Shown: positions 18,831 through 28,252 of the stretch, one piece after another
Position numbering within the stretch: the stretch's first letter is position 1
Layout of the letters: each line of letters starts with the position of its first letter
Origin: Bacteroidota bacterium
Lineage (GTDB): Bacteria; Bacteroidota; Bacteroidia; Chitinophagales; Chitinophagaceae
NCBI GenBank assembly: GCA_023428755.1
Contig: JAEYWX010000009.1
Coordinates: 62,001 to 126,000 of the forward strand
Direction of reading: 5' to 3'
Length of the DNA: 64,000 nt
Notes under the pieces: model-generated
Databases searched by the model: none
What the model was told of the DNA's origin: nothing
The model's input: only the letters and a program-made list of their open reading frames with translations
Program-made: the position numbers and the translations under genes

Positions 18831-19563
18831 CCCAATGCATACGTTCTTACATACAAAAATCCCGGTAGCTGATGTATAATACGTCAGTTGCCGGGTTCAA
18901 TAGATTTGTTTTCATCAGGTATTGGATCAGGTGGTTTTCAAGGATAGGATCATCATCAATCATCAAACTTAAACACCATTAAATAGTTTCAGCTTTTTCA
19001 CAGGGTTGGATCACTTGTGGTTTCAGAGGCGGTTGATCTTTTTTGTTGTCAACGGGCTCTGAATTTATGCTTGAGGTTTTCCAAAAATCAGGTTCAATTG
19101 CTGATACAAAGAGACAAAATAACCCCTGCGCACACAATAGAACCTTACCTTAATTAAGGGTAATACTTTCTGAAGTGGTAGTGTAGTAAAATAGCTACAT
19201 AGATAAATTTTTTATCAAGTAACATTGCTTTTTTATTGCAACTCATTAATAGGTTTGAGTAGAAACCATTAGTTTTAAAACTATATTTTTCTTTCCGAAA
19301 TTATTTTCAGCGAAATAGTAGAATCAAACAACAAGAAATTTACTATTTTGTATTGTCGTGATGCCTGATAAAACAATGCATATATGATGCTAAACCTGAA
19401 TCTGATCCCCCGGAAAAACATGATTCTTTATCCTGCATAGAAAACTTGCTGCCTTCAATCGCTGAAAGTAGATGTATTATATGATTTTGTAAGGCTGATA
19501 AGCGTAGCAATGGCTTTGAAATATTAGCGGATTTGTTGATGCAGTAAAACAACATCCTGCGTT
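18831..19563. other. 733-base intergenic region between kinase genes
   Basis: No confident gene is visible. Features seen: an imperfect hairpin at 18861-18896 (cccggtagctgatgt paired with acgtcagttgccggg), which may terminate the upstream transcript; a TAGATTTG -7-like box at 18901-18908; a quasi-palindrome TTACCTTAATTAAGGGTAA at 19145-19163; and an AT-rich stretch from 19190 to 19340 that probably carries the promoter of the next kinase. A minus-strand 38-codon frame at 18847-18963 recalls a regulator fragment and is listed separately. Confidence 0.4.
18847..18963 (-). pseudogene. Possible remnant of a response-regulator N-terminus
   Basis: The minus-strand frame reads MIDDDPILENHLIQYLMKTN and continues for 18 residues to a stop. 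The start resembles the first strand and helix of a receiver domain (acidic DDDP, then a helix), as in LytTR-type regulators. No phospho-acceptor region follows, and a possible upstream extension is out of frame. It may equally be a chance frame. Confidence 0.15.
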
Positions 19564-22560
19564 ATGAAAGTTGAAACCATGCAAATTGTTCAATCCATAT
19601 TGGTAGTAGAAGATAACGAGGGTGATTTCTTTTTGTTGAAAGATATGCTGCAGCAAAGCGATTTGCATATCAATGAAATCATCAACGTTTCAAATCTAAA
19701 ACGAGTTCAGCAACAAAATGGGCAAATAAATCCTACACTCATTTTTCTTGATCTTGTATTGCCGGATAGTTATGGACTCTCGTCATTGGCCGAGATGAAT
19801 CAGCTTTTTCCATCATCACCCATTATTGTATTGAGTGGTATCAACGATTTGCAACTTGCATTGGATGCCTTGCAATCGGGCGCACAGGATTATCTTGTAA
19901 AAGGTGAGTTTGATGAACGCATGCTCAGCCGCAGCATTCAATACAGTATTGAGCGAAAGAAAAATGAATTGGCATTGATTGAAAGCGAACACCGGTTACG
20001 CACCATTTTAAATACCGATCCGGAATGTATTAAACTCATGGGCCCCAACTGTGAGTTGTATGAGATCAATAAAGCCGGCATGGAAATGCTGGATATTGAC
20101 GATTTTGAAGCAGTAAAAGGCCGGTCCATTTTACAGGCAGTTGCAGCACCTTACCGTGAAAAAGCTGCCACGTTGGTACGAGAAGCATTTGAAGGAAAAT
20201 CGGGACAGTTGGAATTTGAAATGATCACTGCTAAAGGAACGCATCGTTGGTGTGAGATCAATATTGTTCCTTATAAAAATACGGAAGGCGTTATCAGTAA
20301 TGCATTAGGAGTTACACGTGATATTACGGCTCGCAAAAAAAACGAAGAGCAACTTCGCCGTAGTGAAGACATCCGTGAGCTGATCATGGATTCAGCACTC
20401 GATGCTATTATTTGTATTGACCGTGATGAAGTGATCTTTACCTGGAATCCGCAAGCGGAAGTGATTTTTGGCTGGAAAGAAGAAGAAGTGCTTGGTAAAA
20501 AACTGTCACCACTAGTTGTGCCACCGCAATATCATTCGAAACATCATAGCGGCTTTGCGAATTACCGGCGTACTGGTCAAAGTCATGTTATCAATAAAAT
20601 TCTGCATGTTCCGGCCATTCGTTCCAATGGCGAGCAATTTATGGCTGAGTTGGTGGTAAGAGAAATAAAAAACGGCAATGACTTTTTTTTATGCACTTAT
20701 GTACGGGATGTAACTGAACGACTTAAGGCTGAAGCTGATCTCAAACATTCCAACGAACGCTTCCTGCGCATTACCAGTACTACAAATGATGCAGTATGGG
20801 AATGGGAATTAAAAACGGGCAAGTTGTGGAGCAATGAAATGCATCAGCAACTATACGGGCTTACCATGCAAGATCCGGTGCCCAGCTCAGAAGAATGGGC
20901 CAGCCGCCTTCACCCCGATGACAAACAGTCGATCCTGCAAATGCAGGAAGAAGCCCTGGCATCCAATACAAATACATTTATTTCAGAGTATCGCTTTCAA
21001 TCCAACGGTAGCTATAAATATATTTTCGACCGTTGTTATATTGAACGGGATGAGCAGGGCAACCCGGTTCGTATGTTGGGAAGTATGATGGATGTAACGG
21101 CACAAAAGCAGGCCGACGAAGCCATTAAACATTCCAACGAACGTTTTGAACTGATTGCAAAAACAACCAATGATGCCGTATGGGAAAATGATCTTGTTAC
21201 GAATGTATCCTGGGGTAATGAAATGAACTATTTGTTATACGGGCTTACAATGAAAGATCCCGTTCCAACGTACGACACTTGGGTCAATCATATTTATCCG
21301 GATGATAGAGTGAAAGTTTTGAAAAGCTTTGAAGCTACGTTGAAATCAAAACGAAATACATGGGTAACCGAATACCGCTTCGTGAAAGGCAATGGAGAAA
21401 TTATAGACATCTACGACCGTACCTATATTCTACGGGATGAACAGGGTAAAGCCATTCGCATGATGGGAAGCATGATGGATATTACCGAACGTAAAAAAGC
21501 GGAGAAAGCACTACAACAAAGCGAAGAAAAATATCGTACACTTGTAGAGCAGGCAAATGATGGAATTTTTATTGCCGGTCATACAGGTAAATTCATTATT
21601 GTAAATTCAGCAGGTTCAAAACTCACGCAGTACAGTCAGGAAGAACTGATAAATATGAGCATTTACGATTTGGCCGATGCCGAAGAGCTGAAAACAAATC
21701 CGTTTCAGTTCGAGGCAATGAAAAGCGAACAGGGTGCCCGCAGCGAACGGAAACTGCGAAGGAAAGATGGAACAACGATCGACATTGAGATCAATGCAAA
21801 ATTTTTATCAGATGGTCGTTTCCTTGCATTCATCCGCAACATAACTGAACGAAAAAAGGCGGAGGAAGAGATCAGTAATTCATATAAGGCTATTCGAAAA
21901 CTGACATCGCATTTACAGAATGCACGGGAAGAAGAGCGTATTCATATTGCACGTGAAATACATGATGAACTGGGGCAGCAACTGACCGTATTAAAAATGG
22001 ATATTTCATGGCTCAATAAAAAAATCAAAGCACTCGATCAACCGGCATTAGTTGAAAAAACAGAAGAAATTGTTCAGATGCTGAATGATACTGTTAATTC
22101 TGTTCGGCGTATATCATCAGATCTGCGTCCCGGTTTGTTAGATGATCTGGGACTGGCTGCAGCTATTGAATGGCATTTGCTTGAATTTGGAAAGCGATCC
22201 GGTATTCGAACTGATTTTATAACAACTGAATCAACTGTTCAAATCCCACAGCCACTTGGCACAGGGTTGTTTCGTATTTATCAGGAAAGTGTAACCAATA
22301 TTGCCCGTCATGCGGAAGCAACAGAAGTAGTGGTAGAACTCTTCATTGATGAAAATACAATTTCAATGACGATTACAGATAATGGGAAAGGATTTGACGT
22401 AACATCCATTGGCCGGAAAAGAACATTGGGCGTGTTAGGTATGCAGGAACGTACTGTAATGATGGGAGGAAAATTCAGGATACGACGTAACCCCGATAAG
22501 GGGATGCAGGTAGAAGTTAATGTGCCCTTGAAGCAGGATGATACAAGTGATATTTACTAA
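19564..22560 (+). CDS. Receiver-5xPAS histidine kinase (HisKA_3/NarX type)
   Basis: This 998-residue soluble protein has an N-terminal receiver (1-130) with Asp63 in LIFLDLVLPDSYG. Five PAS domains begin near 144, 269, 399, 527 and 656. A HisKA_3 domain carries His800 in AREIHDELGQQ, followed by a HATPase with TDNGKGFDV. PAS 3 and PAS 4 are near duplicates (FLRITSTTNDAVWEWEL against FELIAKTTNDAVWENDL; both contain LYGLTM and then DPVP). The kinase core closely matches the next gene (HLQNAREEER against HLQNIREEER), so the two are paralogues. It has no adjacent regulator of its own apart from the shared LuxR-type one downstream. Confidence 0.94.
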   Translation: MKVETMQIVQSILVVEDNEGDFFLLKDMLQQSDLHINEIINVSNLKRVQQQNGQINPTLIFLDLVLPDSYGLSSLAEMNQLFPSSPIIVLSGINDLQLALDALQSGAQDYLVKGEFDERMLSRSIQYSIERKKNELALIESEHRLRTILNTDPECIKLMGPNCELYEINKAGMEMLDIDDFEAVKGRSILQAVAAPYREKAATLVREAFEGKSGQLEFEMITAKGTHRWCEINIVPYKNTEGVISNALGVTRDITARKKNEEQLRRSEDIRELIMDSALDAIICIDRDEVIFTWNPQAEVIFGWKEEEVLGKKLSPLVVPPQYHSKHHSGFANYRRTGQSHVINKILHVPAIRSNGEQFMAELVVREIKNGNDFFLCTYVRDVTERLKAEADLKHSNERFLRITSTTNDAVWEWELKTGKLWSNEMHQQLYGLTMQDPVPSSEEWASRLHPDDKQSILQMQEEALASNTNTFISEYRFQSNGSYKYIFDRCYIERDEQGNPVRMLGSMMDVTAQKQADEAIKHSNERFELIAKTTNDAVWENDLVTNVSWGNEMNYLLYGLTMKDPVPTYDTWVNHIYPDDRVKVLKSFEATLKSKRNTWVTEYRFVKGNGEIIDIYDRTYILRDEQGKAIRMMGSMMDITERKKAEKALQQSEEKYRTLVEQANDGIFIAGHTGKFIIVNSAGSKLTQYSQEELINMSIYDLADAEELKTNPFQFEAMKSEQGARSERKLRRKDGTTIDIEINAKFLSDGRFLAFIRNITERKKAEEEISNSYKAIRKLTSHLQNAREEERIHIAREIHDELGQQLTVLKMDISWLNKKIKALDQPALVEKTEEIVQMLNDTVNSVRRISSDLRPGLLDDLGLAAAIEWHLLEFGKRSGIRTDFITTESTVQIPQPLGTGLFRIYQESVTNIARHAEATEVVVELFIDENTISMTITDNGKGFDVTSIGRKRTLGVLGMQERTVMMGGKFRIRRNPDKGMQVEVNVPLKQDDTSDIY

Positions 22561-22627
22561 TATTTTAATTCTGTTTAAATAGTAAAACTGTTGAAAATAC
22601 CAATGCCGTAAAATTTCTGTACAAACA

Positions 22628-25306
22628 ATGATTCGATTTACCCCCGACATTCCATTACAACAAAAATTGGTTCAGCGATCTCAATATCTATTGATTGCAA
22701 TAATTGGAATTGCTGTACTTGTTTTAACTGGATGGGCTTTCTCCATCGAAATACTGCAGCACCCTTCAGAAGGTTTTGTAGCAATGAATCCGCTCACAGC
22801 AACCTGTTTTTTGCTGCTTGCAATTGCTTTTATTATCAAGCAGCGATATGCGTCCAGTCCAATGGTTCAATGGGCTTCCATTCTTATTTGTATTGCCGTA
22901 ATAATTATTGCTGTTTGGAAAATAGTGGCTTTACTGATCGATTCAGCTTACGTACTTGACAAGCTTCTGTTTACTCAAAAAGTAAATGCAGATACAACGG
23001 GTGGCTTTACGAACAACATGGCACCAAACACTGCTTTTTGTTTTATGATGAGTGCCGGGGCAATTATGTTTGCAGGTATTCGAAGTCGGTTCGGAATATT
23101 AGTTGCCCAATCTGCAAATGTTATATTGCTGCTTATATCGGTATTTTCAATTCTCGGTTATGTGTTTGGTGCGCAGGAGTTTTATGAGGTGCAGAATTTT
23201 ATACCAATGGCCATTCATACCGCCATTTGTTTTTTAATGCTGTCGCTGGCCTTATTTTTTTCGAACCCGGATCAGGGTATCATGCATCAGTTTACAAGCG
23301 TTTATAGTGGCAGTTTTGTAGCATGGCGCTTGTTGATACCGGCTTTTTTATTACCAGTCATCATCGGGTTGTTTCGTTTATGGGGGCAACGCTCTGGCAT
23401 ATATAACCTTGAGTTTGGGTCTGCTTTATTTGTAACGAGTATGATCCTTGTGTTTCTGGCGTTGATCTGGATCAATACATTGTTACTTAACCGTCGTGAA
23501 CATAGCCAGGAGGAAATTATAGCTGAAAAAAATTACCTCGCTAATCTCGTAGAACAAACAAGTGATGCAGTTCTTTCAACCGATGCATTTTTAAATATCA
23601 TAAGCTGGAATAAGGGAGCTGAAAACATTTATGGATTTAAAAAAGAAGAGATTCTGGGCAAGCCACTGGGCTCATTTCTGAAAAGTGATCTCGACCCTGA
23701 AACATCAAAACAACTGCTGGACGATTTAAATGCAAAAGGATATTACAGTGCTGAGTATGTATTCTATAATAAATTCAATGAGCCAATTTATGTGCAGGCG
23801 TCTGTTACAGTATTGAAAGATAAATTTGGGAATACATCAGGCTATGTTGCAGTGCATCGTGATATTTCACAACGCCTGCAACTGGAGCGGCAGCTACGTG
23901 AGTTTAATCAACAACTGGAACAGCAGGTAGCAGAAAAAACAACTGAACTGCGTGATGTGTTTGAACGGATATCGGATGCTTTTTTAGGAGTAGATAACGA
24001 ATTTCAGATCGTATATGCCAATAAAAAAGCAGAACTGCTGTTTGCCGGCGATGGCAAACAATTACTGGGGGACCAAGTGCATCAGCTTTTTGCAGATCAG
24101 CAGAGTGAAGCTGCTGTTGCCATTCGTCAGGCGTTCGAAACACGTGAATATGTGTACCTCGAAGCATGGTTGGAAAAATTTGAAAAATGGTTTGAACTGA
24201 ATATCTATCCATCCGCTTCAGGCCTTTCTGTTTATCTGCGGGATATCAGTACAAGAAAAAATGCATTGCTCGAATTGCATGCCAGCGAAGAGAAATACAG
24301 GTTGTTTTTTGAAAACAGTTTGGATGGAATTTTACTTACCAACGGCAAGGGTGAGATTTTTGCAGCCAATCCTGCAGCCTGTGAAATTTTTGGAATGACG
24401 GAAGAGGAAATTTGTACAAGTGGCCGCAAAGGTATTCTGGATGAGAGTGATCCAAACTGGACTTCTTTTTTTGAGGAGCGCAGCCGTACCGGTAAAGCAA
24501 AAGCCGAACTTCGGCATTTTCGGAAAGATGGATCTGTATTTATTGCTGAGGTAGCATCTGTAAAATTTGTAAGTGCAAATGGCGAAACTCGCACCAATAC
24601 CATTGTACGTGATATAACAGAGCGACGACGAACAGAAGCAGAAATAAAGGAGTCGTATGAACAAATACGGCAATTAACAGCTCATCTTCAAAATATACGT
24701 GAAGAAGAACGTACGCATATTGCCCGAGAAATACATGATGAATTGGGACAGCAGTTAACAGTGATGAAAATGGATATTTCATGGATGAAGAAAAAAATCA
24801 AAGCTGGGGATGTTGCTGCTGTACCTGCTAAAATAGATGAACTCGTTGAAATTTTAGATGGAACTGTTGCATCCGTTCGTCGTATTTCCACCGACTTACG
24901 TCCAAGTTTACTCGACGATATTGGACTGATAGCTACCATTGAGTGGCAAGCCGAGTTATTCAGTAAACGAACGGGTATCCCGGTAAAACTAAACATCGGA
25001 ACGGATTTACAAATACCAGACGAACACGCCATTGGTTTGTTCCGCATTTTGCAGGAATCGCTCACCAATATTGCTCGGCATGCAAATGCAAGTCAAATAG
25101 TTATACATTTGGAAAATAATCAGAAAGAATTTATTTTGTACATCGAGGATAACGGAGATGGCTTTGATAAAAAGCAAACTGTTCATAACAAAACACTGGG
25201 TATATTAGGGATGAAAGAACGTACCTTGATGATGAAAGGTGAATTCATTATTGAAAGCGAGCCAAATAATGGAACAAGAGTGAAGGTGCGGGTTCCATTC
25301 AGTTAA
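22628..25306 (+). CDS. Membrane sensor kinase, multi-TM N-terminus with three PAS and HisKA_3
   Basis: This 892-residue protein starts with an integral membrane sensor region of about eight helices between residues 20 and 290 (for example LLIAIIGIAVLVLTGWAF and SALFVTSMILVFLALIWI), like the MASE-type sensors. PAS domains begin near 306, 448 and 557, the first two separated by a coiled coil (LEQQVAEKTTELRDVFERI). HisKA_3 has His703 in AREIHDELGQQ, then a HATPase with EDNGDGFDK. The LuxR-type regulator gene begins 27 nt after its stop, which makes the pair a NarX/NarL-like system. The membrane signal is unknown; ligand, redox or membrane state are all possible. Confidence 0.94.
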   Translation: MIRFTPDIPLQQKLVQRSQYLLIAIIGIAVLVLTGWAFSIEILQHPSEGFVAMNPLTATCFLLLAIAFIIKQRYASSPMVQWASILICIAVIIIAVWKIVALLIDSAYVLDKLLFTQKVNADTTGGFTNNMAPNTAFCFMMSAGAIMFAGIRSRFGILVAQSANVILLLISVFSILGYVFGAQEFYEVQNFIPMAIHTAICFLMLSLALFFSNPDQGIMHQFTSVYSGSFVAWRLLIPAFLLPVIIGLFRLWGQRSGIYNLEFGSALFVTSMILVFLALIWINTLLLNRREHSQEEIIAEKNYLANLVEQTSDAVLSTDAFLNIISWNKGAENIYGFKKEEILGKPLGSFLKSDLDPETSKQLLDDLNAKGYYSAEYVFYNKFNEPIYVQASVTVLKDKFGNTSGYVAVHRDISQRLQLERQLREFNQQLEQQVAEKTTELRDVFERISDAFLGVDNEFQIVYANKKAELLFAGDGKQLLGDQVHQLFADQQSEAAVAIRQAFETREYVYLEAWLEKFEKWFELNIYPSASGLSVYLRDISTRKNALLELHASEEKYRLFFENSLDGILLTNGKGEIFAANPAACEIFGMTEEEICTSGRKGILDESDPNWTSFFEERSRTGKAKAELRHFRKDGSVFIAEVASVKFVSANGETRTNTIVRDITERRRTEAEIKESYEQIRQLTAHLQNIREEERTHIAREIHDELGQQLTVMKMDISWMKKKIKAGDVAAVPAKIDELVEILDGTVASVRRISTDLRPSLLDDIGLIATIEWQAELFSKRTGIPVKLNIGTDLQIPDEHAIGLFRILQESLTNIARHANASQIVIHLENNQKEFILYIEDNGDGFDKKQTVHNKTLGILGMKERTLMMKGEFIIESEPNNGTRVKVRVPFS

Positions 25307-25333
25307 ATCATAGTCACTACTTTAAAATAGCTT

Positions 25334-25963
25334 ATGAAACGAATTTTAATTGCAGACGATCATGCTATTGTTAGAAGGGGACTCCGTTTGCTCTTGCTGG
25401 AAGAATACCCATCGGCAGAAATTGCTGAGGCGGGTGATGCAGAAAGTTTAGTGAACAAGATCATTCAGCAGGAATGGGATGTGGTGATATGCGATATCAG
25501 TATGCCCGGCCGTAGTGGATTGGATGCACTGTCGCAAATCAAGCAAATTGCGCCGAAGTTACCGGTGCTCATCATGAGTATGTACCCGGAGGATCAGTAT
25601 GCCCTGCGTGTGCTCAAAGCAGGGGCTGCCGGTTATTTGGGAAAAGAAACCATTCATGATGATATCGTAAAAGCCATTCAAACAGTTCAACTCGGAAAAA
25701 AATTTATAACCCCTACTATCGCCGAAAAATTGGCCAAGGCATTTGAAGTAGACACTACGGATCAACTTCACGAAAAACTTTCCGATCGGGAATTCGATGT
25801 GTTTAAAATGCTGGCCAGCGGAAAAGCGGTTAGCGAAATTGCCAACCAGTTTGCACTCAGCGTAACCACTGTTAGTACCTATCGCTCCCGTGTGCTCGAA
25901 AAAATGGGGATGAAATCGAACGCTGATCTTACCCGTTATGCACTTGAAAAGAAGCTGATTTAG
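25334..25963 (+). CDS. NarL/FixJ-family response regulator (LuxR HTH)
   Basis: This 209-residue protein has a receiver (1-120) with acidic residues in IADDHAIVRRG, phospho-acceptor Asp54 in VVICDISMPGRSG and Lys in AAGYLGKET. A LuxR-type helix-turn-helix sits at about 144-205 (LSDREFDVFKMLASGKAVSE, then LSVTTVSTYRSRVLEKMG). It follows the membrane kinase by 27 nt. It is the only DNA-binding regulator in the 11.6-26.5 kb island, so up to three HisKA_3 kinases may feed into it. A 15-nt palindrome at 25993-26007 just downstream could be an operator of this class. Confidence 0.95.
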   Translation: MKRILIADDHAIVRRGLRLLLLEEYPSAEIAEAGDAESLVNKIIQQEWDVVICDISMPGRSGLDALSQIKQIAPKLPVLIMSMYPEDQYALRVLKAGAAGYLGKETIHDDIVKAIQTVQLGKKFITPTIAEKLAKAFEVDTTDQLHEKLSDREFDVFKMLASGKAVSEIANQFALSVTTVSTYRSRVLEKMGMKSNADLTRYALEKKLI

Positions 25964-25992
25964 CCACTATTCACAATTTTTGTAGTCGATTT

Positions 25993-26007
25993 ACTACGCT
26001 GCGTAGT
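25993..26007. promoter_or_regulatory. Palindrome, possible regulator binding site
   Basis: Seven-base arms actacgc and gcgtagt flank a single T, forming a perfect inverted repeat. It sits between the LuxR-type regulator and the next response regulator gene, about 80 nt upstream of the latter. There is no T run, so a terminator is unlikely. An operator is the better guess. Confidence 0.3.
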
Positions 26008-26089
26008 TAATTCCTCTACAAGCAGATGGTGAAAAGTCCTATACGCTGCCGAATTTAATCAACTTAATTTGTTGCACAATTAACTCACA

Positions 26090-26464
26090 TTGAAACCTTT
26101 GGTACTAATAGTCGACGATAATGTTAGCTACGTTGAACGGATAGTCTCCATCCTTTCAGAGGATTTTCATGCGGCAGATTTTCATACAGCCGGCTCCTAT
26201 GAGGAGGCTACAACACTTATTGATCAGCTCAACCCGCAGGTTGCAATGCTCGACATTAATTTACCCGGCAAAAGTGGTATCGATATTCTCAACTACATCA
26301 AAAAGGAAAAGAAAGACTGCAGGGTTATTATGATCACCAATCATGCATTCGACAGCTACCGTAGAAAATGCATTGATCTTGGAGCTGAACATTTCCTGGA
26401 TAAAAGTGCCGATTTCGAAAAAATTTCTTCCATTCTCGGCGACATGCTGAATCATACCAACTGA
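26090..26464 (+). CDS. Single-domain response regulator
   Basis: This 124-residue receiver starts at TTG 26090; no in-frame ATG or GTG lies ahead of the first strand (KPLVLIVDDNVSYVERI). The phospho-acceptor is Asp55 in VAMLDINLPGKSG, with Thr in VIMITNH and Lys in FLDKSADFEK. No output domain is present. It is separated from the LuxR-type regulator by 126 bases with a palindrome, and likely has its own promoter. It could be a phosphate sink or adaptor for one of the kinases upstream; this cannot be decided from sequence. Confidence 0.9.
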   Translation: MKPLVLIVDDNVSYVERIVSILSEDFHAADFHTAGSYEEATTLIDQLNPQVAMLDINLPGKSGIDILNYIKKEKKDCRVIMITNHAFDSYRRKCIDLGAEHFLDKSADFEKISSILGDMLNHTN

Positions 26465-26527
26465 TACCCTTCAACATCTACCGGTTTTCTGCCTGTTCAA
26501 ATGACCTGAAATAAGTACATTTATTTC

Positions 26528-27454
26528 ATGCAAAGCAGGCTCCTCTCTTTCATTTTATTAGTTATTACATTGCACGCAACAGCACAGGAAAAGCTGCCCA
26601 TTGTGAATGGTGGAACCTTGCAACGTTTTCCGGCTTTTCCTTCTGCTTATGTAAGTGCACGCAATGTGGATGTATGGCTGCCGCAAGACTATTCATCCAA
26701 AAAGAAATACAGCGTATTGTATATGCATGATGGGCAGATGTTGTTTGATGAAAACAGCACCTGGAATAAGCAGGAGTGGGGTGTTGATGAAACGATGCAC
26801 TTACTGCTGCAGCAAAATAAGATTCGTGATTGCATTGTGGTGGGAGTTTGGAATACAGGTGCAAACAGACATGCCGATTATTTTCCGCAGAAACCTTTTT
26901 TGTCACTTTCTCAACAACTGCAGGATTCAATTTATAAGGCAACGAGAGGGGCCAATCATGCATTGTTTGCAGTTCCGGTTCAATCCGATGGATATTTGAA
27001 ATTTTTGGTAACAGAGTTGAAGCCATTTATTGACAGTACATTCTCTGTGGCAACAGATCGGGCAAATACATTCATTGCAGGATCGAGTATGGGCGGACTT
27101 ATTTCAATGTATGCCATTTGCGAATACCCGGCAGTCTTTGGTGCTGCTGCCTGCTTATCCACGCATTGGCCTGGAATATTTACTGTAGATAATAATCCAA
27201 TTCCTGCTGCATTTATCAACTATTTGAATCAACATTTACCAGATCCACGTACCCACAAAATTTATTTCGATTACGGCACTGCTACGCTTGATTCGTTATA
27301 CAAACCATTTCAGTTGCAGGCCAATGATGCGATTAAGAAGAAAGGGTACAAAAAACGCAACTGGATTACCAAGGAGTTTCCGGGTGAAGATCATTCTGAA
27401 AATGCATGGCGCAGGCGACTGCATATTCCGCTTACATTTTTATTGAGCCGGTAA
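26528..27454 (+). CDS. Exported esterase of the esterase-D/Fes family
   Basis: This 308-residue alpha/beta hydrolase has a signal peptide (MQSRLLSFILLVITLHATAQ). The nucleophile elbow is GSSMGG with Ser187; the early strand-turn VLYMHDGQMLFD and the C-terminal His289 in GEDHSENAWRRRL match PF00756 enzymes, which hydrolyse S-formylglutathione, siderophore esters, feruloyl esters or acyl groups. The substrate is unknown. Its stop overlaps the stop of the convergent FecR-like gene by 15 bases. No carbohydrate-binding module or TonB receptor lies nearby to point to a polymer substrate. Confidence 0.88.
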   Translation: MQSRLLSFILLVITLHATAQEKLPIVNGGTLQRFPAFPSAYVSARNVDVWLPQDYSSKKKYSVLYMHDGQMLFDENSTWNKQEWGVDETMHLLLQQNKIRDCIVVGVWNTGANRHADYFPQKPFLSLSQQLQDSIYKATRGANHALFAVPVQSDGYLKFLVTELKPFIDSTFSVATDRANTFIAGSSMGGLISMYAICEYPAVFGAAACLSTHWPGIFTVDNNPIPAAFINYLNQHLPDPRTHKIYFDYGTATLDSLYKPFQLQANDAIKKKGYKKRNWITKEFPGEDHSENAWRRRLHIPLTFLLSR

Positions 27455-28252
27455 TTCTTTTTTGGGAGGTTGCAGTTGGTATAATTCCATCCAGCGTTCA
27501 AACAGATCTTTTTCCATAAGCCGCAGCATATCCGGTTGCTTACTGTATGCAAGCCGCAGTTGTTTTAACTGTTGCTCAATAATGGCAATATCAACTGCAG
27601 CAGGAATGATTGCAAGAAAAAAAGAAGGGGTTGTTTTACTGTCTGATGGTACGGCTGTCCAGCTTAACAAGGCGGCAGTACTGTCCAATGCAATACTATC
27701 GGGCAACGAAAATGTATTTTTTGCACGAAGAACTGTATCGATCGTAAGTTGCCGGTAATGAACCGTGAGTTTGTAAGGAATATTCTTTTGTTCGGGTTTC
27801 CATTGCAGTGTAATGGGAAAGGAAAGAATAAATGTACTGTCGGCCGGTAACTGCATGGCCTGTTTTCCTCGAAACACAGAAGCGCTTACTTTTTGTTTTT
27901 CATCGGCATCATCTGAGCTTAAAAACTTCTCAAATACATAACTGAAGAATGCAGTTGATACAGTTCGCTTTTGTGAGCTGTTGAATAATTGCTCAATGCG
28001 GGCAAAGCTGTACGTGCCTGGTTTGTTCAGCAACAGTGATTGGCCGTTTTGCTGAATCAGCATTACATCGGACCGTTGCGGAAGAATAATGCTGTGCGAT
28101 CCCAGGAGGAAGATGCCTCTTTTTGCTTTTTCTTTTTTGCCATCATGCACCCATTGCACTTCGTTGTTGACATTGTACAGCAAAAACTTTTGCTCAGCCG
28201 CCTGCGCATATACCTGTTGTAACAGTAAGAATAAAATAAATAGTTTACTCAT
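27440..28252 (-). CDS. Exported FecR-like protein in the caspase/CHASE2 cluster
   Basis: The start is placed at 28252 (MSKLFILFLLLQQVYAQ, a good signal peptide), overlapping the stop of the CHASE2 gene by 8 bases. The product is about 270 residues. The first 100 residues follow a FecR-like pattern of short beta strands: EVQWVHDGKKEKAKRG, then HSIILPQRSDVMLI, then GQSLLLNKPGTYSF. A second beta domain and a helical C-terminus follow (ATG-proximal numbering about 220-265, LMEKDLFERWMELYQ). FecR-like periplasmic domains often accompany CHASE2 proteins in other bacteria. The role is unknown; translational coupling suggests it works with the CHASE2 protein. Its stop region overlaps the esterase gene on the other strand. 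Confidence 0.75.
   Translation of the reverse strand: MSKLFILFLLLQQVYAQAAEQKFLLYNVNNEVQWVHDGKKEKAKRGIFLLGSHSIILPQRSDVMLIQQNGQSLLLNKPGTYSFARIEQLFNSSQKRTVSTAFFSYVFEKFLSSDDADEKQKVSASVFRGKQAMQLPADSTFILSFPITLQWKPEQKNIPYKLTVHYRQLTIDTVLRAKNTFSLPDSIALDSTAALLSWTAVPSDSKTTPSFFLAIIPAAVDIAIIEQQLKQLRLAYSKQPDMLRLMEKDLFERWMELYQLQPPKKELPAQ

Noticed and set aside
19343..19555. 70-codon minus-strand frame in the long intergenic region before the receiver-PAS kinase
   Set aside because: No signal peptide, domain or ribosome site; Ser/His/Cys-rich composition unlike neighbouring genes; it lies in the likely promoter region.
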